Position numbers and translations under genes: made by a program
The notes under the pieces: model-generated
Database searches by the model: none
Told to the model about the DNA's origin: nothing
Seen by the model: the letters and a program-made list of their open reading frames with translations, nothing else
In this document: positions 1 to 7,534 of the stretch, in pieces
How positions within the stretch are numbered: position 1 is the first letter of the stretch
Layout: every line of letters starts with the position of its first letter
Origin: Cognatiluteimonas profundi
GTDB taxonomy: Bacteria; Pseudomonadota; Gammaproteobacteria; Xanthomonadales; Xanthomonadaceae
Direction of reading: 5' to 3'
Assembly: GCF_009792795.1 (NCBI RefSeq)
Contig: NZ_VKHQ01000003.1
Coordinates: forward strand, 372,001-436,000
DNA length: 64,000 nt

Positions 1-767
1 CCTGGCACAACGCCTGCGGCCTGCAACGCATCCATGGCAAGGCATCCGCCCCCACCTGGCGCGTGCTCGGCACCGCCGCTCGTTCGGCGCTGCTGCCGAA
101 GGCACTTCGGCCTGCGCTGCGGGCAATGCGCCGGGGACCGGACACCCGCCGCAACATCGCCATGTCGCTGATCGCACCGGAGTTCGCCCGGCGCACCGAC
201 CTGCGCGGCCGACTGGCGACACTGGCGGCGCAACGCTCGCCCGGTCCCGGCGCCGACGCGCCTGCCGAGGCCCTGCAGGCACTCGACCATGCCTACCTGA
301 CGGTCGCGCTGGAGCGCTATCACCGGGTCGCCGCCGCCCATGGCATCCAGCCGCGCCACCCGCTCACCGACCGGCGCCTGGTCGAACTGTGCGTCAACCT
401 TCCCGATGCGCAGCGATTCGCCAACGGATGGAGCAAGGCCGTGCTGCGGCGAAGCATGCAGTCCCGGTTGCCGGCCGCCGTGTGCTGGCGCACGGGCAAA
501 CAGCACCTGGGCTGGTCCCTCAACCGCAAGTTGCGGGAGGGCGATCACGCGGCGCTGGGCGATCGGCTCGGCGCCGTCCGGGGTCTCCTGCAACCCTACG
601 TCGACCTGTCCAGGCTCGATGCGGCGCTCGCCCGCCTGCGCGGCACGGGCGACGACCTGGCCGCCGAGTTGGTATTCGATGCCCTGTCGCTGGGCAACTG
701 GCTGGATCGGAACGCCCACCGGGCACAGGCGACGGCGGTCCGATCGGAGCGTGAACCCGTCGTGTAG
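1..767 (+). CDS. Lasso peptide macrolactam cyclase (asparagine synthetase-like), 3' part only
   Basis: The frame is open from base 3, so the 5' end lies left of the window and only about 255 C-terminal residues are seen. They match the synthetase half of class B asparagine synthetases as found in lasso cyclases: a PLTDRRLVELCVNLP stretch, then GWSKAVLRRSM and WRTGKQHLGW. In this family the enzyme adenylates an Asp/Glu side chain of the core peptide, which is then attacked by the N-terminal amine to close the ring. The N-terminal glutaminase-like domain is not visible. The precursor gene starts 98 bp downstream on the same strand, followed by a HPr-kinase-like gene, which is what decides between a lasso cyclase and an ordinary AsnB. 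The leader peptidase/RRE (B) gene is not in the window and is presumed upstream. Confidence 0.8.
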   Translation, partial: WHNACGLQRIHGKASAPTWRVLGTAARSALLPKALRPALRAMRRGPDTRRNIAMSLIAPEFARRTDLRGRLATLAAQRSPGPGADAPAEALQALDHAYLTVALERYHRVAAAHGIQPRHPLTDRRLVELCVNLPDAQRFANGWSKAVLRRSMQSRLPAAVCWRTGKQHLGWSLNRKLREGDHAALGDRLGAVRGLLQPYVDLSRLDAALARLRGTGDDLAAELVFDALSLGNWLDRNAHRAQATAVRSEREPVV

Positions 768-865
768 GAAAATACCTACCCGGTCGCAAAACGGCTATTC
801 TTGTGACGCCGGTCCAGAATCCAGGGCACCGGCCTACCGCTCGACGAAGGCCACAGGGGGCTTGC

Positions 866-1048
866 GTGAACGACCAGGGCAACATTGACGTGACTACGTC
901 GATCCAGAAGAACGATGCGCGCCAGCAGTACACCGCGCCGACACTCGTGACATTCGGCGCGATCCGCGATCTCACCGCGGGCGGCTCCAGCGGGAAGAGT
1001 GAACATGGCAGGCCGGGCGGGGGAGAACAGTTCGGGCATCGTGGGTAA
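866..1048 (+). CDS. Lasso peptide precursor, 60 residues
   Basis: A GTG start at 866 follows an AGGGGG ribosome-binding site (855-860) at 5 bases; an in-frame ATG at 803 has no such site. The leader carries YTAPTLVTFG and then RDLTA, the YxxPxLxxxG motif bound by the RRE domain in known systems plus the conserved Thr at position -2. Cutting after Ala38 gives a 22-residue core that begins GGSSGKSE and ends EQFGHRG. Gly1 and Glu8 of the core are correctly spaced for an 8-residue macrolactam ring, leaving a 14-residue loop/tail in which Phe18, His20 and Arg21 are possible steric plugs. The core has no Cys, so a class II lasso is expected. It lies between the cyclase and a HPr-kinase-like gene. 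Cut site and ring size are inferred from the motif, not shown. I recognise no characterised lasso peptide with this core. Confidence 0.85.
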   Translation: MNDQGNIDVTTSIQKNDARQQYTAPTLVTFGAIRDLTAGGSSGKSEHGRPGGGEQFGHRG

Positions 1049-1140
1049 CTGCTGACGCTAGCGAGTAGCCGCACGGCTTTCGACCTGCGGTAGGTCTTCG
1101 ACGCCGATTCCCGATGCCAGCATCGGGATGTGAGCATCCA

Positions 1141-2130
1141 GTGTCTGCAACGATCTACCACCACCGGTTCGCGGGCTTGCGGCTCGTGTCCGACCTGCAC
1201 CTGCCCGAACTCCCCCGGGCAGCGCCGGACGCATGGGCGGATTTCCGCATCACCATCGCGCCGACGCCGGTCTTCCCGGCGATGGCCAGCGTCGATTGGC
1301 AACACGACTTCACCGACAACGACGGCGCCCATGCGTTCCGCTGCGTGCGCGTGGGTGGCGAATACGGATTCGACTTCCCCGGGGTGGCGCAAGCCTGGGT
1401 GACGCCGGACAACGGCATCGCGCTGTGGCAGCGCCACGACTCCACCATGGAATCGGTGCGCCACGTGCTGCTCGACCAGGTCCTGCCGCGCCTGCTCGCC
1501 CAGCGTGGACACATGGTGCTGCATGGTGCCGCGGTGCACACGCAGGACGACTGCACGCTGCTGATGATCGGCGACAGCGGCATGGGCAAGTCGACGCTGG
1601 CCGCCGCCTTCGGTCGCGCGGGGGCCGACGTGCTCAGCGATGACGGCGTACTGATCGCATTCGACGCCGCCAGCATCCATGCCGTGCCGTGCTATGCGGG
1701 CCTGCGGCTGTGGCCGGACTCGCTGGGCAGCGTGCTTGCCGATCGCGTCGCCGATTCCACCGCCATGGCGCACTACAACGACAAGCGACGACTCCTGCAG
1801 CCCGGGCCGACGCGCGCCAGCTATCCCATCGATGCGATCGTGCTGCTGCAACCATCGATCGACGCCAGCACCATCGCGATCCAGTCCTGCGCGACACAGG
1901 CCGCATGCATCGCACTGGTGGGCAATGCCTTCCAGCTCGACCTGGGTGACCACGGCAACCTCGTCGCACTGCTGGCGCGGGCCGCCGATGTCGTCCAGCG
2001 CGTGCCGGTGCTGTCGCTCGCCTACCCGCGCGACTACACAGCCCTGCCACGCGTGATGGAGCGCCTGCTGTCAGAGCTACATCAAGTCGCGCGTGCGCAC
2101 GACAACGTGGCCTGCATCGCTCGTCGATAA
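1141..2130 (+). CDS. HPr-kinase-like lasso peptide tailoring kinase
   Basis: A 329-residue protein if it starts at GTG 1141; an ATG at 1114 would add nine residues but has no better ribosome-binding site. The N-terminus YHHRFAGLRLVSDLHLPEL is typical of HprK-like proteins found beside lasso and PQQ-type clusters. A P-loop GDSGMGKST sits at residues 144-152 after a MVLHGAAV strand, and LSDDGVLI follows where HPr kinase has its acidic metal-binding residues. Relatives in lasso clusters (the paeninodin type) phosphorylate the C-terminal Ser of the precursor. Here the precursor ends in Gly and its core Ser residues (3, 4, 7) lie in the predicted ring, so the substrate position is open. It is probably cotranscribed with the precursor, 92 bp upstream. 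A regulatory HprK role is unlikely because the HPr-binding module of the PTS enzyme is not recognisable. Confidence 0.72.
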   Translation: MSATIYHHRFAGLRLVSDLHLPELPRAAPDAWADFRITIAPTPVFPAMASVDWQHDFTDNDGAHAFRCVRVGGEYGFDFPGVAQAWVTPDNGIALWQRHDSTMESVRHVLLDQVLPRLLAQRGHMVLHGAAVHTQDDCTLLMIGDSGMGKSTLAAAFGRAGADVLSDDGVLIAFDAASIHAVPCYAGLRLWPDSLGSVLADRVADSTAMAHYNDKRRLLQPGPTRASYPIDAIVLLQPSIDASTIAIQSCATQAACIALVGNAFQLDLGDHGNLVALLARAADVVQRVPVLSLAYPRDYTALPRVMERLLSELHQVARAHDNVACIARR

Positions 2131-2163
2131 CACACACCGCATGGCGACGGCAAAACCGAGTCC

Positions 2164-2231
2164 GTAGCCCGGATAAGCGCAGCGCATCCGGGAATTCGAG
2201 GCCCCGGGTGCGCTGCGCTTACCCGGGCTAC
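2164..2231. repeat. REP-type palindrome (GTAGCCCGG family)
   Basis: Two 29-base arms, 2164-2192 and 2203-2231, are reverse complements with only two differences, both G-T type, separated by a 10-base loop. The arms begin with GTAGCCCGGATAAGCGCAGC, the form of the REP/GTAG elements common in Pseudomonas and Stenotrophomonas relatives. Partial half-copies (ctcgggctac, gtcgggctt) follow to about 2260. It fills the gap between the lasso kinase and the 3' end of galE, where a strong hairpin could stabilise or end both converging transcripts. The sequence is unrelated to the repeat family spread over 6.3-14.5 kb. Confidence 0.85.
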
Positions 2232-2272
2232 GTTTGCTCGGGCTACGTTGGGTCGGGCTTACGCCGCCAGGC

Positions 2273-3247
2273 TCAATACGGCTGCGCGCGATGCCAGCGC
2301 CAGGCGCTGGCGATGATCGGTTCCAGCGCGGTGTAGGCCGGCGACCAGCCGAGGACGCGTCGCGCTTTTTCGCTCGATGCGACCAGCACCGACGGATCGC
2401 CGGGCCGGCGCGGTTCGACGGTGTAGCCGATCTCCTGCCCGCTGACGGCCTGCGCGGCCGCGATGACTTCGCGCACCGAGAATCCATGGCCGTTGCCCAG
2501 GTTGAAGGCATGCGCGCCGGCGTTGTCATCCAGGTAAGCGAGCGCGAGCTGGTGTGCCTGCGCCAGGTCGTCGACGTGCACGTAATCCCGCACGCAGGTG
2601 CCATCGGGCGTGGGGTAATCGTCGCCGAAGACCTTCAAGGCCGGCCCGCTGCCCAGCGCCGCGCGCAGCACGTTGGGGATCAAATGCGTCTCGGGCTGGT
2701 GCGATTCGCCGATGTCGCCATCGGGACTGGCGCCGGCCGCATTGAAATAGCGCAGCGCCACCGAGCGCAGTCCATAGGCGCTTGCGGCGTCGGCCAGGAT
2801 GCGTTCCACCATCAGCTTGCTGGCGCCGTAGGGATTGATCGGCGCCTTGGGATGGTCCTCGTCGATGCGTTCGGACACCGGCTGGCCGAACACCGCCGCC
2901 GTCGACGAAAACACCAGTCGCCGCACATCGTGCGCGCGCATCGCCTGCAGCAGGTTGAGCGTGCCGCTGACGTTGTTGGCGTAGTAGTCGTAGGGCTGGG
3001 CGATCGACTCACCCACCAGCGATCGCGCGCAGAAGTGCATCACCGCATCGAATCGGCGGCCGGCGAAGGCACGCTCCAGCGAGGCCGGATCCAGCAGATC
3101 GCCCTCGATCAGCGTGCCCCAGCGCACCGCCTCGCGATGACCGGTGGAGAAGTTGTCCAGCACGCTGAGCTCCACCCCGCCCGCGGCAAGCTTCTTCAGC
3201 ATGTGGCTGCCGATGTAGCCGCCGCCCCCGCAAACCAGTACGTGCAT
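2273..3247 (-). CDS. galE: UDP-glucose 4-epimerase
   Basis: 324 residues, the usual length for the extended SDR epimerase. The NAD-binding GGGGYIGSH is at residues 7-15, the SSTAAVFG strand at 114-121 and the catalytic YGASK at 140-144. The ALRYFNAAGA and RDYVHVDDLA motifs of GalE follow. It interconverts UDP-glucose and UDP-galactose (or the N-acetyl forms) in the cytoplasm and so feeds surface-polysaccharide synthesis. The ATG at 3247 is chosen because the NAD motif begins six residues later; the open frame upstream overlaps the divergent gene. It is transcribed away from the GDP-fucose synthase gene across a 73-bp gap that should hold both promoters. Confidence 0.93.
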   Translation of the reverse strand: MHVLVCGGGGYIGSHMLKKLAAGGVELSVLDNFSTGHREAVRWGTLIEGDLLDPASLERAFAGRRFDAVMHFCARSLVGESIAQPYDYYANNVSGTLNLLQAMRAHDVRRLVFSSTAAVFGQPVSERIDEDHPKAPINPYGASKLMVERILADAASAYGLRSVALRYFNAAGASPDGDIGESHQPETHLIPNVLRAALGSGPALKVFGDDYPTPDGTCVRDYVHVDDLAQAHQLALAYLDDNAGAHAFNLGNGHGFSVREVIAAAQAVSGQEIGYTVEPRRPGDPSVLVASSEKARRVLGWSPAYTALEPIIASAWRWHRAQPY

Positions 3248-3320
3248 CCTGCAGCCCCTGACAACGCGTAAAATCGCGGGCTGATTATCGCCCCGCAATT
3301 GCAATCGACCAAGGAATCCC

Positions 3321-4283
3321 ATGCTCAAGGATGCAAGCATTTTCGTCGCCGGCCATCGCGGCCTCGTTGGCAGCGCCATCGTCAGGCGCCTGCGCGCGCA
3401 GGGATGCGACAAGCTCATCCTCGCCGGCCGCGACCAGCTCGACCTGCAGGACCGCGACAGCGTCGAGGCGTTCTTCATGGCGAACAAGCCCGAGGTCGTC
3501 TTCCTCGCGGCGGCCAAGGTCGGCGGCATCCACGCCAACAACAGCTATCCGGCTGAATTCCTGTTCGACAACCTGCAGATCCAGAACAACGTCATCGATG
3601 CCGCCTACCGCCACGGCGCGAAGAAGCTCACCTTCCTCGGCTCGTCCTGCATCTACCCCAAGCTGGCACCGCAGCCGATCAAGGAGGACTACCTGCTCAC
3701 CGGCCCGCTGGAGCCGACCAACGAGTGGTACGCCATCGCCAAGATCGCCGGCATCAAGCTGTGCCAGGCGTATCGGCGCCAGTACGGCTTCAACACGATC
3801 AGTCTGATGCCGACCAACCTGTACGGCCCCGGCGACAACTTCGACCTCGCCAACTCGCACGTGCTGCCCGCGCTGATCCGCAAGTTCCACGAGGCAAGGC
3901 TGCGTGGCGACAAGCAGGTCGTGATGTGGGGCACCGGCACGCCACGCCGGGAGTTCCTGCATGTGGACGACCTCGCCGCCGCCTGCGTGTTCCTGACCGA
4001 GACCTACGAGAGCGAGGACATCGTCAACATCGGCGTCGGCGAGGACATCAGCATCCGCGAACTGGCCGAACTGGTACGCGAGATCACCGGCTACACCGGC
4101 GAGATCGTCAACGACACCAGCAAGCCCGATGGCACCCCGCGCAAGCTGCTCGACGTCAGCCGCCTGCACGGCCTGGGCTGGCAGGCGACGATTCCCCTGC
4201 GCGACGGCATCCAGGACACCTACCGCTGGTTCCTGGAACACAGCGCCGACGTCCGCGGGAATGCCGTCACTGGGGTGGCCTGA
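3321..4283 (+). CDS. fcl: GDP-L-fucose synthase
   Basis: 320 residues. The NADP-binding GHRGLVGSA is at 11-19, a GSSCIYP stretch at 107-113 gives the catalytic Ser-Cys region, and Tyr137-xxx-Lys141 (YAIAK) is the SDR pair. The Fcl/WcaG signatures [12 protein letters not shown] and [14 protein letters not shown] are present. It epimerises and reduces GDP-4-keto-6-deoxy-mannose, the product of Gmd, to GDP-L-fucose. In many polysaccharide loci it lies next to gmd; here gmd is about 20 kb away (23590-24714) on the other strand. A fucosyltransferase-like gene at 6439-7338 is a plausible user. Confidence 0.93.
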   Translation: MLKDASIFVAGHRGLVGSAIVRRLRAQGCDKLILAGRDQLDLQDRDSVEAFFMANKPEVVFLAAAKVGGIHANNSYPAEFLFDNLQIQNNVIDAAYRHGAKKLTFLGSSCIYPKLAPQPIKEDYLLTGPLEPTNEWYAIAKIAGIKLCQAYRRQYGFNTISLMPTNLYGPGDNFDLANSHVLPALIRKFHEARLRGDKQVVMWGTGTPRREFLHVDDLAAACVFLTETYESEDIVNIGVGEDISIRELAELVREITGYTGEIVNDTSKPDGTPRKLLDVSRLHGLGWQATIPLRDGIQDTYRWFLEHSADVRGNAVTGVA

Positions 4284-4489
4284 CCCGGCCGCGCGTCTTC
4301 GCTCTTCAACAGAAGGTTGCAGCACTGCTTTTGCCACTGAAGATGCCGATATCGCAACCCGGGTCGCCCACCCGGAGGGCGGCGCACATGGATGTTCGCC
4401 GTTTTCAGTCGAGCCAGGATGGCGAGTCTGAAAATGGCCGATCCACCCGCAAACTGAGTGAGCCCTGATCGGGGAAGCGCCCTTTCTTT

Positions 4490-4527
4490 GGTTACTTTTC
4501 TTTGGGCACCATCAAAGAAAAGTAACT
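4490..4527. repeat. GTTACTTTTCTTTG inverted repeat
   Basis: The arm GGTTACTTTTCTTTG (4490-4504) is the reverse complement of 4513-4527 with one terminal mismatch, around an 8-base loop. This palindrome recurs in intergenic regions of many Proteobacteria. The rest of the 4284-4581 gap contains no convincing gene. It holds a stretch (about 4380-4460) ending in short stop-interrupted frames such as AAHMDVRRFQSS, of a kind that also recurs between genes in Xanthomonads. It could end the fcl transcript, but it lacks a clean U-tract, so I call it only a repeat. Confidence 0.75.
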
Positions 4528-4581
4528 CGCCAACGGCGAAAGCGTTTCAGCGCCGCAGGCAAGGCGCAGATGGGCGCAGCG

Positions 4582-4962
4582 TCAACGCACGTCAGTCGAA
4601 CCCGCGGCTTCATCACCTGATACAGCAACGCGCCGCCAACGTGTCCGCAACCACAGGCCGACCAGCGACAGCGCGAGTCCAACCTCGTTGGCAAATACGT
4701 CGTGCCACTCCACGTGCGGGAATCCGGCGATCCGCCACTGCGCAACTTCCAGCAGTGCGGCCAGCAAGCCGAGCGCGATGAAGACCCGGGCGCGAAGGCC
4801 AGCGAACCAGCCGAACCATCCGCCGATCGCGGCGAACAACGCGACGTGCACGATGGCGTCGCTGGTCGCTGCGTTGCCCGCACTGGGATGGTTCGGCAGG
4901 CAATAGACCGCCGACAGCACCAGCAAACCGATGCAGCCCATCGCCATGGCGAAGCGCGGCAT
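4582..4962 (-). CDS. VanZ-like family membrane protein
   Basis: 126 residues with about four hydrophobic segments. It has the VanZ-domain pattern: SDAIVHVALFAAIGGWFG near residue 34, an ALLEVAQ segment near 90, and HVEWHDVFANEVGLALSL thereafter. The domain is named after the teicoplanin-resistance accessory protein VanZ, but most family members are uncharacterised inner-membrane proteins, so no resistance role should be read into it. The start is 25 bp downstream of the manB stop on the same strand, so the two are probably cotranscribed. Confidence 0.75.
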   Translation of the reverse strand: MPRFAMAMGCIGLLVLSAVYCLPNHPSAGNAATSDAIVHVALFAAIGGWFGWFAGLRARVFIALGLLAALLEVAQWRIAGFPHVEWHDVFANEVGLALSLVGLWLRTRWRRVAVSGDEAAGSTDVR

Positions 4963-4987
4963 CGTCAGCCCCGGCGCATCGAGACGT

Positions 4988-6343
4988 TCAACCGGCGGCC
5001 GCCATCAACTCGCGGATCTCGTCGACACGTTCGTCGACCAGCGCCGCGTTGCCACGCGATTCCACGTTCAGCCGCACCAGCGGCTCGGTGTTGGAGCTGC
5101 GCAGGTTGAAGCGCCACTCGCCGAAGTCGGCGCTCAATCCATCGGTGTGGTCGAGCGTGGGCGACAGTGGCGCGTAGCGGCGCAGCACCGCGTCGATCGC
5201 GGCCTTCGCGTTGCCGACGGTGAAGTTGATCTCGCCGCTGCAGGGATAACGGCGCATGCGGTCTTCCACCAGCTCGGCCAGCGATTGGCCGCTCGCGGAC
5301 ACCAATGCGGCGATCAGCAGCCACGGCACCATGCCCGAGTCGCAATAGGCGAACTCGCGGAAGTAGTGGTGCGCGCTCATCTCGCCGCCGTACACCGCGT
5401 TCTCCGCGCGCATGCGCTCCTTGATGAAGGCGTGCCCGGTCTTGCTCATGATCGGCACGCCGCCGGCCGCCTGCACCATCTCGATGGTGTTCCACACCAG
5501 GCGCGGGTCGTGGATGACCTTGCCGCCGGGGTGCCGCGCCAGCAGCGTCTTCGCCAGCAGGCCGACCAGGTAATAGCCCTCGATGAAGCGTCCGTCCGCA
5601 TCGAAGAAGAAGCAACGGTCGAAGTCGCCATCCCACGCGATACCCAGGTCCGCGCCATGCGCGCGCACCGCATCGGCCGTCGCCGCGCGGCTGTCGGGCA
5701 GCAGCGGATTGGGGATGCCATGCGGGAAGGTCCCATCCGGCTCGTGCTGCACGCGGACGAAGTCGAACGGCAGGCGCGGCGCCAGCCCATCGATCACCTG
5801 CCCTGCCCCGCCATTGCCCGCGTTGGTCACGATCTTCAACGGCTTCAGCGCCGCGCCGTCGACATACGTGAGCAGGTGCTGCAGGTACGCCGACTTGTCC
5901 GGCATCGCACGCTCGCCTGCACGTGCTGTTGTCGGCAACGCATCCATCGACAGCGCCGCATCGCGGATCGCGAACAATCCGGTGTCGCCGCTGATCGGCC
6001 GCGCGCCCTCGCGCACCAGCTTCAGCCCGTTGTAATCCATCGGGTTGTGGCTGGCCGTCACCATCACGCCACCCGCCGCGCGCAGGTGATCGGTCTGGAA
6101 GTACACCTCCTCCGTCCCGCACAGACCGATATCGATGACCTCGCGCCCGGCCGAACGGAATCCGTCGGACAAGGCCGCCTGCAGCGATGGGCTGCTCAAG
6201 CGAACATCGCGCCCCAACACCACCGGGCCCGGCTGCAGCAATGCGGACATCGCCACGCCGATGCGGGCGGCGAGCGGTTCGTTGAGTTCATCGGGCACGC
6301 GCCCGCGGATGTCGTAGGCCTTGAAGGCGTTTGCGGCTGACAT
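4988..6343 (-). CDS. manB: Phosphomannomutase / phosphoglucomutase
   Basis: 451 residues of the alpha-D-phosphohexomutase superfamily. The N-terminal FKAYDIRG motif is at residues 7-14. The phosphoserine loop TASHNP is at 96-101, with Ser98 the phospho-carrier. The Mg-binding DGDFDR, the sugar-specificity GEMSAHHYFR loop and the C-terminal phosphate-binding RSSNTEPLVR are all intact. It converts mannose-6-P to mannose-1-P (and probably the glucose pair, as in Pseudomonas AlgC) for GDP-mannose synthesis. The ATG at 6343 is preceded by AGGAGA, which fixes the start. The promoter region upstream (6344-6438) has been invaded by a repeat arm and a RAYT fragment. The symbol could equally be xanA or algC. 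Confidence 0.9.
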   Translation of the reverse strand: MSAANAFKAYDIRGRVPDELNEPLAARIGVAMSALLQPGPVVLGRDVRLSSPSLQAALSDGFRSAGREVIDIGLCGTEEVYFQTDHLRAAGGVMVTASHNPMDYNGLKLVREGARPISGDTGLFAIRDAALSMDALPTTARAGERAMPDKSAYLQHLLTYVDGAALKPLKIVTNAGNGGAGQVIDGLAPRLPFDFVRVQHEPDGTFPHGIPNPLLPDSRAATADAVRAHGADLGIAWDGDFDRCFFFDADGRFIEGYYLVGLLAKTLLARHPGGKVIHDPRLVWNTIEMVQAAGGVPIMSKTGHAFIKERMRAENAVYGGEMSAHHYFREFAYCDSGMVPWLLIAALVSASGQSLAELVEDRMRRYPCSGEINFTVGNAKAAIDAVLRRYAPLSPTLDHTDGLSADFGEWRFNLRSSNTEPLVRLNVESRGNAALVDERVDEIRELMAAAG

Positions 6344-6370
6344 GTTGTCTCCTGAATTGCGTAAGGATAA

Positions 6371-6394
6371 CAACAGGGGTCAGAGTGCACTTTC
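6371..6394. repeat. Hairpin repeat R1, left arm only
   Basis: Carries AACAGGGGTCAGAGTGCACT, the outer arm of the dispersed repeat family of 6.3-14.5 kb. No matching right arm follows. Instead the arm runs directly into a fragment of a RAYT gene, the same arrangement as at the left end of the complete RAYT element at 11299. It is therefore the left end of a decayed RAYT element. Confidence 0.9.
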
Positions 6395-6406
6395 TGCCGG
6401 GCGGTT

Positions 6407-6472
6407 GCATGCGCTCGGCTGGCGCTACGTGCGCGACGTCAATGACCGGTATCACCGCAGCGGGACGCAAGG
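6407..6472 (+). pseudogene. RAYT transposase gene fragment
   Basis: About 66 bases read HALGWRYVRDVNDRYHRSGT, against QALGRRYVRYVNDRYHRTGT in the complete RAYT gene at 11404-12123. At DNA level the match runs over about 65 bases with roughly seven or eight differences. Both ends of the gene, the HUH motif and the catalytic Tyr are missing. The fragment runs into the 3' end of the GT11 gene, whose stop codon (6439-6441) lies inside it. It is clearly a dead copy left by deletion. Confidence 0.85.
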
Positions 6473-7338
6473 GCCAACGCCAGCTGCGCCGCATCCTTCG
6501 CTTCGTCCTCGAACACGCCGTCCCTGTAAAGCCGGGTCCGCAACTGGCCCGGGAACCAAACCACAGGCATGCGGCCGATGTAGGACGCCCATGCACTGAA
6601 CGTCGAGCCCGATGCGATTAGGAAGCGCGAACGGCTCAGCGCCAGCATGTCAGCGATCGCACTGCCAAAACCCAGCCGGCGGCACCGTAGCATCGACAGC
6701 AGGGGGCCGAGCTCCCGGTCCGTTCCATCAGAAAACACGTAGGCCTGCAGGTCGGCGCCGCGCTGCGCCCTGACTCCACGCAGCATGTCCTGGTACCAGC
6801 GGATCGGGATCCGCGTATTCCATTTGCCGCGACGCAGGTCATCGTCCGATGCGGCCGATCCGAAATCCCCGAGCCGCACATGCAGGCAAACCGAGTCGCG
6901 AAAATCGAAGTCCAGTCCGCACAGGTGCCGGCTGCGCGTCATGCGCAACAGCCGGGCCTTGACCAGCGCATGCGCGTCCAGGATCGGTTCGAACAAGCCT
7001 TGCATCCCACGAAATTCGATGACGTCCCCATCGCGTGCGACGGCGGCATCGCCTTCGGGGACGCGCGGTGCGACCAACAGCGTCGCGATGCGGCCCGGGC
7101 CGGACAAGGCTTCCGGCAGGCGTTTGAACAGGCGCGGATACAGGCGCGCATCGGCTTCGCGCCGCAGCCATGGACTGATCCTGAGCTGGGGCCAGGTTGG
7201 CGAAATGAGCTGTTGCCCGTTGGCCTGTGCGTGCACCAGCGCGCGCGCCCAGGGGAAGAGCAGATTGCCAAGCCCGCGACCGAGCACGCGGAACAGCAGG
7301 AAGTCGTGCCCGATCAGTCGCGGATAGCAATAGATCAT
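6439..7338 (-). CDS. GT11 family glycosyltransferase (alpha-1,2-fucosyltransferase-like)
   Basis: 299 residues. The N-terminus has RGLGNLLFPWARALVHAQANG, matching the GGxGNQxFxYA start of GT11 enzymes. The middle has VCLHVRLGDF, the HxRxGD donor-binding motif of alpha-1,2- and 1,6-fucosyltransferases, and later LALSRSRFLIASGSTFSAW. It would transfer fucose from GDP-fucose to a surface or secreted glycan in the cytoplasm. GDP-fucose synthase and Gmd genes are in the same window. The last nine or so codons (ASRCGDTGH and stop) are supplied by a RAYT gene fragment, so the native C-terminus has been replaced. Whether the enzyme is still active cannot be judged from sequence. Start ATG at 7338 with GAGG just upstream. 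Confidence 0.72.
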   Translation of the reverse strand: MIYCYPRLIGHDFLLFRVLGRGLGNLLFPWARALVHAQANGQQLISPTWPQLRISPWLRREADARLYPRLFKRLPEALSGPGRIATLLVAPRVPEGDAAVARDGDVIEFRGMQGLFEPILDAHALVKARLLRMTRSRHLCGLDFDFRDSVCLHVRLGDFGSAASDDDLRRGKWNTRIPIRWYQDMLRGVRAQRGADLQAYVFSDGTDRELGPLLSMLRCRRLGFGSAIADMLALSRSRFLIASGSTFSAWASYIGRMPVVWFPGQLRTRLYRDGVFEDEAKDAAQLALALASRCGDTGH

Positions 7339-7379
7339 TTGCCTCGGCCGTCGAAACCCTCTGGTTCAACGGCAAGCCA

Positions 7380-7438
7380 GGCAAACGCGGGTCACAGTGC
7401 ACTTCCGGAACTGGTGAAAGTGCAACCTGACCCCTGTT
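7380..7438. repeat. Hairpin repeat R2
   Basis: Left arm GGGTCACAGTGCACTTCC (7389-7406) and right arm GAAAGTGCAACCTGACCC (7416-7433), followed by CTGTT. Three or so base changes against the consensus of the family. It is the only complete copy placed between two divergent genes (GT11-like and GAF-GGDEF), so it sits in a region expected to hold promoters. Confidence 0.9.
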
Positions 7439-7534
7439 CACCATCCAGCAACCGGTAGACGTGCACCATGACTCGTGTTCAACGCCGCTGCCGCCCCCAC
7501 CTCCTGTGTGCCCGGTGGTCGCCCAGGAGTCCGC

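Noticed and set aside
4284..4581. Short open frames in the gap between fcl and the VanZ-like gene
   Set aside because: They are interrupted, overlap a known type of intergenic repeat, and show neither start signals nor domain features.
4582..4962. Glycopeptide resistance suggested by the VanZ-like domain
   Set aside because: No vanHAX genes are nearby, and VanZ-like domains are widespread in proteins unrelated to resistance.
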